A stretch of DNA of 64,000 nucleotides, taken from contig OZ020307.1 of assembly GCA_963971305.1 (NCBI GenBank), positions 47,303,702-47,367,701 on the forward strand, read 5' to 3'. The DNA is from Arcuatula senhousia (lineage: Eukaryota > Mollusca > Bivalvia > Mytilida > Mytilidae). Below, one piece after another: positions 34,310 through 46,655 of this stretch. Positions within the stretch are counted from its first letter, which is position 1; every line of letters begins with the position of its first letter. A program made the position numbers and the translations under genes. The notes beneath the pieces are model-generated. The model ran no database searches, was not told the DNA's origin, and was given only the letters and a program-made list of their open reading frames with translations.

Positions 34310-35407
34310 CTCTTTGAGATCTATCCTGTCCATCACTGTGTAACACCTTAATTGGGATGTATCTTCCTTTGTTTAAGGTTGGTTGAGCTGTGTCCACAGG
34401 GCCCTGGTGACCTGAGGTGCTAGGAGAGGAATCCATAGAGACTTGATGTCTTAACACATTGGTGGACTGGTTGACAGGCTGGTGCTGTCTCAATGGTGAA
34501 TCGACTGAGCCTTGACGTCGGACCACAGTTGGAGAACTTTTAGGTGTCCACTTTGTGTATGCTGGTTTGTCTTGGCGTGATGGTGACACATACTTTGAAG
34601 GTGACCACACGGTTTCTGAATGACGACGTGGATGTTGTGAGTCCGCTTGTACTGGTGGCTGATATTGTGGCTCCCGTGGCTGTGGTTGCCACTGGTTGTA
34701 TGGCACATGACTTGATTGTGAATCTATCGAAGATAAATCAAATTCACTGACAAATCCTCTTTGATCATAAAGCTTTGCTTTCTGTGGTAATTTCATAGAA
34801 TCTAAATCCATGTCATGAATATAGTCCCTTGGGGTGTATTGTCTATCATATTGTGGATTTATCTTACGATTATTTCTAACACAAAAATCCAAATCGGTAG
34901 AATAGCCGTCCTGTTGAACAGGTGTAGGCTTTTTCTGTGAGCGGACTCGATAGTCACCTCTCCCCCTCCCCTCGTAATCCATATCACTTTCGTAACCTCT
35001 CTGTGTTTTCAGAGGTTTAATGGTTGGTAAAGTCGACACTTTAGTGTAGTCAAAACTATCACTTTCTTTAGCATCTGGAACTTTTTCACTGGATGATTTT
35101 CTAATAGGCAGTGTATAATAAGATCCAGGACTAAAATTATCATCCTTGAAACTTCCACTTTGCCAAGACGATCCTCTACTTGTAATGCCAGAATCTCGAG
35201 AACGAGTTTCCTCTTGCGGAAAATTTCTCAACTCTGGCCCCGAAGTTTGCACCATCAGAGGAATCATTTTCTCCCTCTTAACACTTATAGGTATTATATG
35301 TTCCTCGACAGCCATATCCTCCTTCATTGTGGACGGCTTCTTGTCTTCCTGCGTCCCAGCAGACCTGGCTGTCAGAGTGCTGCTCGTGCTGTCAGATACA
35401 CCTTTGT
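34310..35407 (-). CDS. SORBS: Exon 7: 1,098-nt phase 1-1 giant cassette with GYxSDxD-type and RRQxSxDS repeats
   Basis: This is the longest coding stretch of the window: 366 codons from DKGVSDSTSSTLTARSAG to LHSDGQDRSQR. The acceptor is ttttttcacctag and the donor CAAAGAG|GTATTG. It is exactly 1,098 nt and phase 1 on both sides. It is disordered and polar. Four spaced motifs share an aromatic/Gly plus acidic pattern (GYESDMDYEG, GYSTDLDFCV, YIHDMDLDSM, GFVSEFDLSS). A Gln/Pro-rich block follows (YNQWQPQPREPQYQPP). Then three copies of an Arg/His-Gln-Ser-Asp repeat appear (RRQGSVDSP, RHQVSMDSS, GHQGPVDTA), resembling basophilic kinase sites. Read past the donor, the frame continues 25 codons to a stop at 34,230, allowing a terminal isoform by intron retention. 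No enzymatic domain. Confidence 0.9.
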
Positions 35408-36831
35408 CTAGGTGAAAAAAGTTAATGAGAGCATAATTGTTTAAACAGAATCAGAAAACCAGTCGAGGCAACTCAAACAATAAACTAAAGTATGTGCAAA
35501 TTAATAGAAATACACTGTAAAGTAGTTAACTAACTCAATTAATGCATAGAGAGATCTATTATTAGACATTTGAAGTAGCATCAGCTATATCTGAAGATGA
35601 AAAATATAATTGGAATTTCAGAACATGCAACAAAGTATTGAACACGTACTATAGGAGTGCTATAATGGTTCTAACCATTAACTATATTGCATTGTTCACG
35701 TAAAATATCATGTATTATACGTTAATTATGTATTTCTACTGTTGTTTTGTTATATTATTTGTTTTTTGTCACAAACTCTGTCTAGATGTTTATATGACAA
35801 TAAATTGATTTGATTTGATTTGATTAACCCTAATACCATATCTTTGGTTTTCATAGAAAAATTGTGCTCCTTTGGGAAGAGAACATGCATATTCCTCTTT
35901 TTCTTTCAGGAGTGGTAAATTTTGCTAAGGAACAACCAATTAACTCTAAAACCATCTTAATGATACCTTTTGGTTTTTTTATCTTAAAAGCATGCTCCTT
36001 TGGAAGAAAAAAAATTAGATCAAGTGAATTATTCATAGTAAAATCCTGCTTCTTTGAAAGATTTCGTGAATAATTTCATGATTCAAGGATGGACAAACTT
36101 AACCAAGAAGTGTTATCTTGCAGACATCAGGCTTAAATTCTTATTCTACTTTTGTGTTTTATATCTGTTTTATATTGAATTTTAAATACATGGATGTTCT
36201 AAAGGGTTATCAGGACCAATTTAATATCTTATCTCCTGGCATCGGATACCTTGCTGGGGAGTTGAAATCTTTTAATCTACAGGAAATTGCTTGTTAATGG
36301 AACTTTTTTAACCACAGAGGGTTTTTTTATTATAAGACAAAGACAAATGGAGCAAAATCAAGACATTAAAAACAATAAAACAAAATCTGACTTTAGGAAT
36401 TAGTAGGTATTAGGAAAAGTGTTAAAATGAAACATGTCTTAAATACATATATGCAAGAATAAAATGTTGAAAAATATATTTGTAAGTTAGATGCAAGCCC
36501 TGAAAGTTAACCCAATGTTTTTTTTCGATTTAAACAAAGAAATAATAAACATAAATTGTCAAATACATGTACATCTATCTGAAATCTATAAAAAAAAAAA
36601 TATCTATAAATAGGGTACATATAAAAATAGAACATTTCAGCACACACTATAAGAGAAGCAAAGATTTCAAAAACCAAAAAAAACACAAAAAATCAAAAAT
36701 CATGTGGAATCTAAGTAACAATCTTCAAAAAAAAAAATCACAGAAACACTGCAATTTGTTCTGTCATGTCCATGCATTCACTCTTGTACATGTGGCAAAT
36801 CTAACAGGCCATGCATTTCAAAGATGGCTAC
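35408..36831 (-). other. Intron between exons 6 and 7
   Basis: 1.4 kb, AT-rich, with a short ttgatttgatttgatt run near 35,806-35,825. Open frames at 35,851-36,073 show nothing. The first codons after the exon 6 donor read a stop in frame at 36,818-36,820. Confidence 0.6.
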
Positions 36832-37161
36832 CTTCATCATCAGAATATTTGGATAATTTCTCCATCTGCCGTAAGAACATTTGCATGCCTTTAGACGAGT
36901 GTTCTGAAGCTGCAGGCGAGAGGCTTCTACTAGGCGATCCTAAGCTTCTACTAGGCGAAACTAAGCTTCTAGTTGATGACCCTAGACTAGAGCACTGCTC
37001 GAAGATCTGTCGCCTAGACCTGCCCAGAGTCAAAGGCTTGGGCAAGGGTTTAGGAGCCTGGCGACGTCTACAGGCAGGCGAAGTTTGTGGCGATGACCTG
37101 GCCGAATCGCTTGTATAGTTGGACCACAAGCTTGGTGACGATCTATCCCATGATGCTGCAT
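36832..37161 (-). CDS. SORBS: Exon 6: 330-nt phase 1-1 cassette with SPSRSL repeats
   Basis: Acceptor acatttag and donor GATGAAG|GTAGCC bound exactly 330 nt (110 codons). The product starts DAASWDRSSPSLWSNYTSD, continues with Arg/Pro/Ser-rich sequence (ACRRRQAPKPLPKPLTLGRS), then tandem Ser-Pro-Ser-Arg repeats (SLVSPSRSLGSPSRSLSP), and ends MQMFLRQMEKLSKYSDDE. The last part could form a short amphipathic helix. The donor is non-ideal (C at positions +5 and +6), but it gives a perfect phase 1-1 exon. If it is not used, the frame reads only GSHL and stops at 36,818-36,820, so a short isoform ending here is possible. Confidence 0.8.
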
Positions 37162-38721
37162 CTAAATGTTTGAGAAAACTACTAAAGAAATGCTGTGAAG
37201 CTTGACAACATTTAAAGCAAAGCCTATATTTAGCAGCAACACTAACACCAAGTTAAATTTTCTGGTCTTGCAGTTTAGCTATATTCTAATTTCATAGTAA
37301 TTTTTAGATTTTATAAAATGGAAAGTCATTGCAATTCATGGTAAATGTAACATTTCAAACAAAAAACAATTTATTATAAAGCACACTGTATACAAACTTC
37401 CTATGAACTTTAGACTACATTTCAATCATTATTTTAAAAACAAATTTATATTCATATTTCAAAACAAAAGAGACTTTATATGAAATAGACATGCACAAAC
37501 CAAATATATATTCATATGCATTCATATAGTAAGACATGTATTTCAAGAAACAAATTATCATGGGAAAGTCAAGAAAACTACATTGTTAGAATATAAGCAA
37601 AAATCTTCAGACATCTGAGAAAGAAAATATAAGAAAAGATCAAGAAATCATAAAAGAAAGTAAATTTCAAGCAGTCGGATTGTCTTAGTGATTAAATTAG
37701 AATAAAAACAATTTAGGCAATAAAAAATTCATTGGATTGCAACTTCAATCAAATGATCATGATCAGAAATCTTTTATTGTCTCAGTTAAAAAGCACTTTT
37801 TTCAAGGCATTGTTTTTGCAGAAAGCACAGTACAAAAGCCAATCCAGAATGAGATTAAGAAAAAAGTGGGGTTTCCTTTTACATAATTGATCATTCAACT
37901 TAATATTCTCATAAAAACTTACATTTTCTCTCAAAAGACAATCATAACAGAAGAAAAGGTTATTGCATCATAAAACCTATACAGAGTCAGAACCATTGTG
38001 ATATCTTATTTTCTTGTATGTCTTTTGTTTGTTTTGTTTTTCTTCTTGGCCCTTTGAGATTGATCACCCCAATTTGATTATTTTGTAATCTTTATTTACA
38101 AGAAACCTCCTTCTTCTTTAATTAAGTATCACAGACTGATCCCAAAAGAAAGCTTTGAAGTTTGATAAAAATTGAAGGATTCACCTTGCTTTTAAAATTT
38201 CAAGACGCAAAACTACCGTATTTGCTGGTGTACAAGCCACTTTTTTTTAATTTTTTTTTAAGTTCTGGGGGCAGTTTTACTCTAGTGGGTTTTACCTGTG
38301 TAAAATATTTGAATCCACTATCATAATACTTGTCACAGAGTAGATCTCGGCACTTTTTCTCAAAAGCAGTTTTGGACATGTTGCCGATTATTTTGATATT
38401 ATTCCACTAAAATTTCCAATCTGACTGTCCAAATAATTTCACATTAAATGTTTCAAAATCAGGTGGCAAGAATAACTTGCTGGCTAGATCTACTCTGTGA
38501 CCAGTATATGAAAAGGAGAAATTCATCCTTTATTTAGCATCTGTATGAAGTTGCATGTTCAATCAAATATTTTAGAAAATAACGCTTTTAGGGAAATTTC
38601 AATACCTATTTTGATGTTTTATAATAATACATAAAACAATAATCATTCATTTAACAAATAAACGTGAACCAATTCATAAATTCAAACAGGAAAACATGTC
38701 CAAACACAAGCATGTATTTAC
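37162..38721 (-). other. Intron between exons 5 and 6
   Basis: 1.56 kb of AT-rich sequence with no repeat family or exon that I recognise. A GTAAGT word near 37,917 on the minus strand lacks an exon in front of it. Confidence 0.55.
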
Positions 38722-38805
38722 CCCGGTGTCGTAATGGTTTTGGTGAGATTAAGGGTACACTGAGTTTGGACTGAAACCTAGGGCTAGATGGTACAGAGTA
38801 CGACC
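38722..38805 (-). CDS. SORBS: Exon 5: 84-nt phase 1-1 cassette, basic linker
   Basis: Acceptor cttatttcag and donor CGGG|GTAAAT bound 84 nt encoding 28 residues, GSYSVPSSPRFQSKL then SVPLISPKPLRHR. It carries SSPR and ISPKP Ser-Pro sites and a basic C-terminal end. Phase 1 on both sides, a multiple of three. No domain recognised. Continuous frame with exons 4 and 6 is the main support, since an 84-nt open frame means little by itself. Confidence 0.8.
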
Positions 38806-40312
38806 CTGAAATAAGTAGCAACTTCAGTTAATTCTTCAATGAAATATTCTGCTAAAAAAAAGAACCTTCAAGTATAATGGATCTTTTCAGCTTATGAACT
38901 AAAAAATAAATCATTTGTGTAAGAATAACATATCCCTCTACTCTTGTAGGCAGGGCATAAAAATAAACTTTTAAGAGGCTGTCTGTCCATGTAGAAATCA
39001 GGCAAAAGCCTACAAAATCTGGCACATGAAGAATTTTATCCCAGCAAATTTATTGGTGTATGTATTGTTGGACTCATTTGTAAAACAAAAATCTCCAGCT
39101 AGAGAAAAAAGAGCAGAATTAGCAAATCTAAGGCATTTCATAGCTTTTCCTGAAAATAAAGCAATGGGGTAAACTCAAATTGCTTGATTAAAAGGATTAT
39201 CTAAAAAGAGAATGTATTTTTTATTTCAAACAATCTTCTATAAGTTTATAAACATAACATCATCTTTAAAACTGAGAAAAGGATCAGTAGAGCAGATGTA
39301 AAATTAATGTAAAAAGTATATTATGCAGTCCAACTTAACAACAATAAAAGTATAGCAATTTTCAAACAAAATGTTATGAAATATTTCAATATGGAAAATA
39401 CACATGTGTATTAAACAATTAAGAAATAACTCTGAAGCATAATGACATTATATAGTCCAGTCAATCTAAAGAAAAACCTCAAACAAAATGGTACAAAGCC
39501 AATTTTTGTTTTAAAATGTTTAGTTATGCTTTCTTTTTATCATATTAAAAATATAACAAAATATAATTTGCGGAAGATGTGAAATTTTCTATTTTTTAAA
39601 ATCCAAAGAAACGGCAAATTGCCTAAGCACAGAATGCGCTCCATACATGAAAAATGACGTCATCAACATAGAAAACACAAGGCAGAAAAACATAAATATT
39701 TCAATAAAAATGGCAAGCATAATAAAACAAACATAATAAAGAAACAACTACTTGACAGTGCAATAATATCTTATTCATTCCAGATATCTCCTGAGGTTTC
39801 TTTTGTAAGATATTTTGAACTACAGAAAACGGGTTATCCCCCTTTAAAAAAAAATATTTAAAACTGCATATTCCGATGCGGAGAAAAGTTTTTTGTTCAT
39901 GTAATGTTTTAATTGTGCTAAATAAAATTTGCTGTTACCATCAAATAAACATGATAAAAGAAAAAAGCCTTTAATACCTATGTAAGTAAGTTTACACTCA
40001 ACATAAAATAATACACTACGGAGCGCCAAATAGGTCATAAAAGAAGTACATATGTAGAAACATGGAAATTTAATGTGAAATGGCATTAAAAAATAGGATA
40101 GAAGAAAATTATAATTTGTTAAAACAGTTTTGCTAATTTGTTAAAAGTTAAATTACCATATTTTACATTTCTAATCATTAATCAATATTATTAGTGAGTG
40201 TGATGCAGACGCATTCAATTTTTGTTTAAATAAGATCACAATATAGTTTGTACTATTAAAAAAGTCACTGTATAAATTATACCTTTAATGAATAACTAAT
40301 TTAAAAGATAAA

Positions 40313-41234
40313 ACAAGAGTTAACACTAAAGTATGTCTCGCCTGCCGGCACCCTCAGAAACAATTATTCTTTCTTACTTCCACTATATTTTGAATTTACA
40401 TGGATTTTCAGTTTCTGAGATCAAAAGATGTTTATAGAACTTAAACATTGCAAATATATGCAATAAAAATAATCGAAGTCACTCAACCGGAAAATCAAGG
40501 TCAAGGTCAAAAGATGGGGATGCAACTGTGCTAAGCTACAACTGGGGCATATGTATACCAAGTTTCATCAACCTAGGACCTATAGTTCTTGAGATATGGA
40601 AGTGCTAGCAAAACTTTTCCATTGCTATTATATGTATTGAAAATTGTCAAAGTCACTCAACCAAAAAATCAAGGTCAAGGTCAAAAGATGGGGATGCAAC
40701 TGTGGTAAGCTACTACTGGGGCATATGCATACCAAGTTTCATCAACCTAGGACCTATAGTTCTTGAGATATGGAGGTGCTCGCAAAACTTTTCCATTGCT
40801 ATTATATGTATTGAAAATTGTCAGTCACTCAACCAGAAAATCAAGGTCAAGGTCAAAAAGATGGGGATGCAACTGTGCTAAGCTACTACTGAGGCATATG
40901 CATACCAAGTTTCATCAACCTAGGACCTATTGTTCTTGAGATATGGAGGTGCTCGCAAAACTTTTTCATTGCTATTATATGTATTGAAAATTGTCAAAGT
41001 CATTCAACCAGAAAATCAAGGTCAAGGTCAAAAGATGGGGATGCAACTGTGCTAAGCTACTACTGGGGCATATGCATACCAAGTTTCATCAACCCAGGAC
41101 CTATAGTTCTTGAGATATGGAGGTGCTCATAAAACTTTTCCAAAAAGTTAACGCCGCCGTCGCCGCCGCCGCCGCCGCCGCCGCCGCCGGTAAAGTAACA
41201 CCTATGTCCCGCTCTGCTTCGCAGGCGAGACAAA
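40313..41234 (+). mobile_element. Type B element: tandem-repeat element with gtctcgcctg ends
   Basis: Starts acaagagttaacactaaagt, then gtctcgcctg (40,335-40,344), inverted as caggcgagac at 41,222-41,231, then aaaa. The body has four ~174-bp units (marked by ggtcaaaagatggggatgca at spacings 174, 173 and 174). A GCC-rich microsatellite (41,151-41,190) precedes the end. Same design as type A but different sequence. The polyalanine open frame across the GCC run is not a gene. Confidence 0.75.
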
Positions 41235-42507
41235 AATTGTCCAGTTTTAAGTAAAGTACTTTTTTAAAGTTATAAATTACAATTTCCACCACAAGATAAT
41301 TGCCATACGATTCGTTCCGCAGAAAAAAAGTTCGGACATAGTTGTTTTAAAATTTTTCCCCTGGGAAAGGACATAAATGATGATTAAACGTATAAAAAAA
41401 GTTTAAACAGATCTCACAGGGAAGCTAGCCAACAAGTGACGACCAATCACAACAGAAGCTTTTTTTGGTCAGTTTTAATGCAAACTCTGGAAAGAAAATC
41501 CAAAAGTACACTAACTACATTTGTAAGTTCCCTGCTTGTATATCATCCCAGTGCTGACATTTCTATCCTTTTACATCATTCTATATCGAAACACCCTTGC
41601 CACTAAATTGTTAAATTTTCTGTAGAAGCCTCAATGTCCCTAAGTGTTCATAGAAGATCATAGAAAAGAAGCTAAGAATTTGCACATCAAGTCATGGACT
41701 AACGTACTTAAGAAAGACATACCGACGGATGAATTTCTTTTCATGATGGATCTTGTTCTTGAAAACAATTTTATTAAGGCCCTACATCTAGGATGCTATA
41801 GTTTTGAATTTTTCCGTGTGTCCACAATTTTTTATGAGCACTAAGGCCTATAAGAATTACAGATCGGAAATGGTACCATTAAAATTGTAATTCGACAGAT
41901 AATGTTTGCTTATGTGAATCTGGGTAAGGGTTGGCTATATCCCACACAGCAAGTGTCCAACTAGTATGACCTCATTTCAGTTAAGGTTTCTTCATTGTCA
42001 GCCACCATAGGTAAGGGTTCCAGATTGTGCGAAATTTTTGGGGAAGGGTTTTTCACTTTTTGGGTACATTGGCCTATATATGGTGCGTTGAGGGTACACT
42101 GGCCTTTCTTGTGAGTTGGTTCGTTTCCCTCTGGTTTGTGCTCGTACATTGGCCCTTTTTGCACAACATACATGGGTCTGTGTTAGGGGTGATGTTTTCA
42201 GGGTGAGTCTACACAATTCAATTGGTTGTTTTAATTAGTTCTTGTCCTGATTATGACTGAAATACTGTTGACTGGACATTAAACATACAAAACAAACAAA
42301 AAGGCAAATCATAGTAGTGCACTGTGTTTTGCCACGTTCATCGAATGTTAAAAGAGTCTTGCTACAGGTCTCAACAAGAGCAGAACCAGTAGGATCCCCA
42401 TGCAAGAGCCTAAACCCATCATTCCTTTTACAATTATAGTCAAAACTCTCCAACAACTCAATTAGCATTATCATGATTGTGTCCCCATTTCCTTTTCATT
42501 ACCATTT

Positions 42508-42568
42508 CATGTTCATTTCAGCACTCCTTTCATGTTCATTTCAGCACTCCTTTCATGTTCATTTCCGA
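42508..42568. repeat. 23-bp tandem repeat, ~2.7 units
   Basis: tttcatgttcatttcagcac plus tcc repeats in direct order, ending tttcatgttcatttccg. Confidence 0.8.
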
Positions 42569-42759
42569 CAATCTCCATGATATAGCCGAAGTTGTGCTGC
42601 TCAAGAGTTAAGCAATAACTAAGTAACAAACTCATTAACTAAGTAAATGTTATTGGTAGCATTTGGGGATTATGTATGCACGGACTGGACGCACTTCTTC
42701 TTGCTCTTTGTGTGTTTTTCAAGATATTTTTTGCATAGTTAAATATGTCATTGGCATAC

Positions 42760-43480
42760 ACAAATGGTTTAACATTTTGAAATACATAAAAAAAACGAAG
42801 AAATTGGATTATGGATAATGACCAAATTTAGAGCTATCATTCCAACTTTCAGTGGATTTTCATTAAAACAGATTTTTCACCCCCCCCCCCCAAAAAAAAA
42901 AAATCTTTGGCATATTCCTCCAAATTTATGTTTGAATAATTTATTATTTCATTTGTATACACAATAGCTTAAAAACAAAAAATTATTAAAAATTATATTA
43001 TGAATGACTAAAATTCTATTTTTCCAGTGATTTTTCATTAAAAACCCATTGTTTTACCCCAAATTGTGACATGTTCCTTCAGATATATATATTTTGTTAT
43101 GATCGTTTTAATATGCTGTGGTATACACTAATAGCTTTATATTGTGAAATACATTAAAACAAGTAAACACTTTTGAAAATTATAAATACGTAAGGACTAA
43201 ATCTCAGTTTTTGGTGTTTTTTGCTTAAAAACAAATAGTTCACCCAAAAATGGGACATGTTCCTCAAAATTTATGTTGTTATAGTTTAATATGTTATGGG
43301 TATACTCAAATAGCTTTAATACAAAAATAAACTGAAAATTTAGTTGTGAATGACCAAAATCCCATTTTTCCAGTTTTCAGTGATTTTTCACTAAAAACCT
43401 AATTTTTCACCCCAAAATATGGCATGTTCCGCAAAATATATTTTTGTATAGTTTTAATATGTTATTGGTATATTCAAATA
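42760..43480. repeat. Diverged ~180-bp tandem array
   Basis: Recurring words: aatgac(c/t)aaaat, ccagtgatttttcattaaaa, ttcaccccaaa, ggcatgttcct and atgttattggtatac. About four units. AT-rich and non-coding. Confidence 0.7.
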
Positions 43481-44019
43481 GCTTTCATTTAAGTGGTTAT
43501 TTGCTTTGTACTAATTTGTTTGAGGTTACTCTAAAATTTGGCTAGATTGACTAGACTAATATTTTTTATCCAAACATTAAAAAATCTGAAAAAAATAACA
43601 TAGTAACATTACCTTCAAATTGTATCTACTTGGTAATTTCTATCAAAAACCATTATAAAAAGATTTTATTTCCAGCAAAATTAACCTTTTATATCGACCA
43701 GAGCTGTAATATTGTAAAATACAAATTGTTCTGTCATTCAAAACACCCAAAATACAAGACAGACAATTTCCTAAGGCATTGAGCTCTAATATATATGGCA
43801 TTGTCAAAGAGTTAATCAATACATAATCATAGCATTTGGGCTCAAATTGGTCAGACATCACAACCACACATATTTTTTTCTGGTTTTTGCTTTTGTTGTG
43901 CTAACCACTGCAGATTGGAACTATTTTACAGGCAAATTGCTTTTTGGGGTTTAAATATTCTTTTTAAAATTCTTTATAAGATGGAATAAATTGTATAGAA
44001 AGATATGATTTAACTGGGC

Positions 44020-44165
44020 ATGGATTTAGAGGGGGCGTGAAGAGTATGCGTCCCCCTAAGACTGGCAAAAATTATGTTTTTAAATCATGAAAAAGGGGGG
44101 AGGGGGCATAGAAAAATCATCACACCCCCTCTAAAGTTAAGTCATGTTTCCACCCCTGATAATAA
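44020..44165. mobile_element. GGATCCAGG-family MITE copy
   Basis: catggatttagagggggcgt at the left, ctggcaaaaattatgttttt in the middle and caccccctctaaagtta at the right. Diverged relative of the copies at 27,250 and 47,000. Confidence 0.6.
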
Positions 44166-44740
44166 TCTGTTGTCTTTTTCTTGTTAATTGTCATTCTCAT
44201 ATTTGGAAATGTTTTAAGGATTGGTTGGAATGGGGTAGTTTGGTAAAAATTTCACAGATTTTGATAGTAATACATTTTGTAATTTTCAGTGGATAATCTA
44301 GCAGAAAATGTAAATTTTTCTCCTGAAGCCAAACACCTCATAGGTACAGGTTTTATATCTTTTTTTTTCATTTTTCTACTTTTTGCTTGGGATACTTTCA
44401 CTGGCAGATATATTAAAGCATTTTCAGTTTCTTCTTCTTAATTACTCATAAGTGAAAAATATCAGTGGACTAAATAATGATAACTTAACAGATATTTCAC
44501 CAGATTTATTATATAGTCAGGTGTTTATCGTGTTGTATAAAATTATTATTATATTTTTTGCTAACTTAATCACGTTTATGTTTGATTTCTAATCCTGAAG
44601 TATTAGTCTTGAGATTGTGAATTTTTCAAGTTCATCCATTTTTCATATTTTCTATAAATTTAGCATTGAAAGAGCAAGATAAGCAAATAAAATATCTAAA
44701 TTGAAGAACCTATCTAATCAAAGTACTGAAAGTACTGATA

Positions 44741-46655
44741 GCCGGGGTAATCTACAAATTTTAAATTGTTTGTGTTGCAAAAAATAAAAATGAAAAGCTA
44801 CTTTTTTGTGTAAAAGAGATTATCACAAGGATTCCAATGAAAAAAAGATTGTGAAAATCGAACCAAATTTTTAAAAAAAGTTGATTTTATGGGCTTGGCC
44901 TTGTCTTTGATCACCTTTAGCAATGTAAAGGTGAATATATATGAAAACCACTGACATATTAAGTTGACAGAATATAATGAGTAATTCAATAAAAAGAATT
45001 TTGTAAATTCAACGAGTAATAAAAAGATTCTACAGCGTTTTGTCAATACACCCATTTTAGCCCCTTTTGGCCACAATCCCCAAATACAACACCGTTCTTC
45101 CTTCAGTGGATAAAATCATCATATTAAAGCTTCATAACAATTGGCTGGCCCACTACAACTAAAATTATTGTGTAAAACTATTTGCCTCAATAAACTCTAA
45201 AACATGGCGGTTTTTTTTGCCCCTTCAATCCTTAATTTCTCAAAAACGTTGCAAATCTGATTTTAAAAAGTAGGCAGGTAATTTTCAGAAGGATTCCAAT
45301 GAAAAAAGACGGTTTGCAAATCGTATCGGAACTCAAATAAAAAAGTAGATTTAAGGCGAAAGTCCCCTTTTTGATCCCCCTGTTGCAATGTAATTATCCC
45401 ATTAGGCCAAACGAAAAAAAACACACGCGTGTTTCTATTTTTTTTGTGTTGACCCATCTGTTCAACAGAATTGATAAGATCTGTACAGCATATTTACTAC
45501 AGCTTATCTATATATTTTGCAGGCCAACGGACAACTTCCTCTGTATAGTTTATAACAACTTTTAATTCTGTAGGCTAACCAAACACCTTTTTTTTTTAGA
45601 TTAAATGAGAAATAACCCCATGAGAAGAGGTTTTGAAAATTATGTTGAACTGTAAACTTTTGTTGATGTAAAAAGCTAAACAATTTAAAAAGCATATTAT
45701 TAAGATTTCTTTCATTCTATAGGAAAACCATACAAATTTACAAGATTGCTACAGGTTGCCAATGCCCCCCCCCCCTTTTCCACGCATTATAACAGTTAAA
45801 ACTTTTACTTTGACAATAATCTCATTATTTATGTTAACTTTGTTAAACTCAAATAAGTATTACATATATTATACAAACATCTGAGATGAATACAACTAAG
45901 CAAAATCTGTCCTGTAACTCCTGTAGTATTTATCAATTTGAAATAAATTTCATCGAAATCTGTTAAACAGTACCAGAGAAGTTACACTTACATTTTTTGT
46001 AAAATTGCTTTTGGTTCTACAATTTTCAGAAAAATATCGTTTTTGTAGTGCATTTTGAAAATAAATATATGAATTCAATGGTTCTAAAAATCGAAAATTT
46101 GGTTGATTTAAAATTTTGAATGAAAAATTACTTGGTCTAGAAACAATTTTACAGAAAATGTATTTTTAAGCCTTATTTGGTAAATACAAATCAATTCTTT
46201 ATCAAAGAACCGTTTACAGAACAATTTTCTCTGATCAAATAAAAAAGTTATGAGGATTTGAACTTTGGGTAAATTATCCTGCCCATCGATGTTTGTTTAT
46301 TGCACTGCGTTTGACACTTAATGAGATGCAGATTAGTGAATATGACCTCACTAATGAGATCGGCGAACACTCCTAAAATATGAATCCGCATTTGTATTCT
46401 TTCTAAATCATTTAATATATTATCGCATCAGATAGGCGTCTTACATACTTGTACAAAATTCGAAAACTAAATAAATAAGTTTTAAAACATAATTGAAGCG
46501 ACGAAAAACACAGGTATGGAAAAGGACTATATTGCAAGCGTGTATTGATATTTCTATTAATAGGTTTTTGGTGAACCGCCGGAAAAACCATTTGCTAGCT
46601 TACCGAAAGGCTATCGTAGCTAAAGCCGTGGCTAATCGCTAGCGATTACCCCGGC
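44741..46655. mobile_element. 1.9-kb TIR element at a TA site
   Basis: Ends gccggggtaatc (44,741) and gattaccccggc (46,655) are perfect 12-bp inverted repeats. Each is flanked by TA (44,739-44,740 and 46,656-46,657), as in Tc1/mariner-like elements. Interior is AT-rich with a duplicated piece (aaggattccaatgaaaaaa at about 44,828 and 45,290, each followed by similar words). No open frame longer than about 90 codons, so it is non-autonomous or decayed. Confidence 0.75.

Noticed and set aside
34544..35415. Plus-strand frames opposite exon 7 (68, 89 and 83 codons)
   Set aside because: Antisense shadows of the 1,098-nt coding exon.
36567..37118. 183-codon plus-strand frame opposite exon 6
   Set aside because: Antisense shadow; the minus frame has matching splice phases and Ser-Pro-Arg repeats, while the plus frame has no domain.
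37890..37925. GTAAGT donor-like word in the exon 5-6 intron
   Set aside because: The upstream sequence gives no exon consistent with phase 1 and no clear acceptor.
41101..41292. Minus-strand open frame with a polyalanine run
   Set aside because: It is the translation of a GCC microsatellite at the end of a type B element.
41961..42216. Small gene encoding GQCT/GPMY-like repeats
   Set aside because: The repeated word gtaca(t/c)tggcc explains both overlapping frames, with no splice or domain support.
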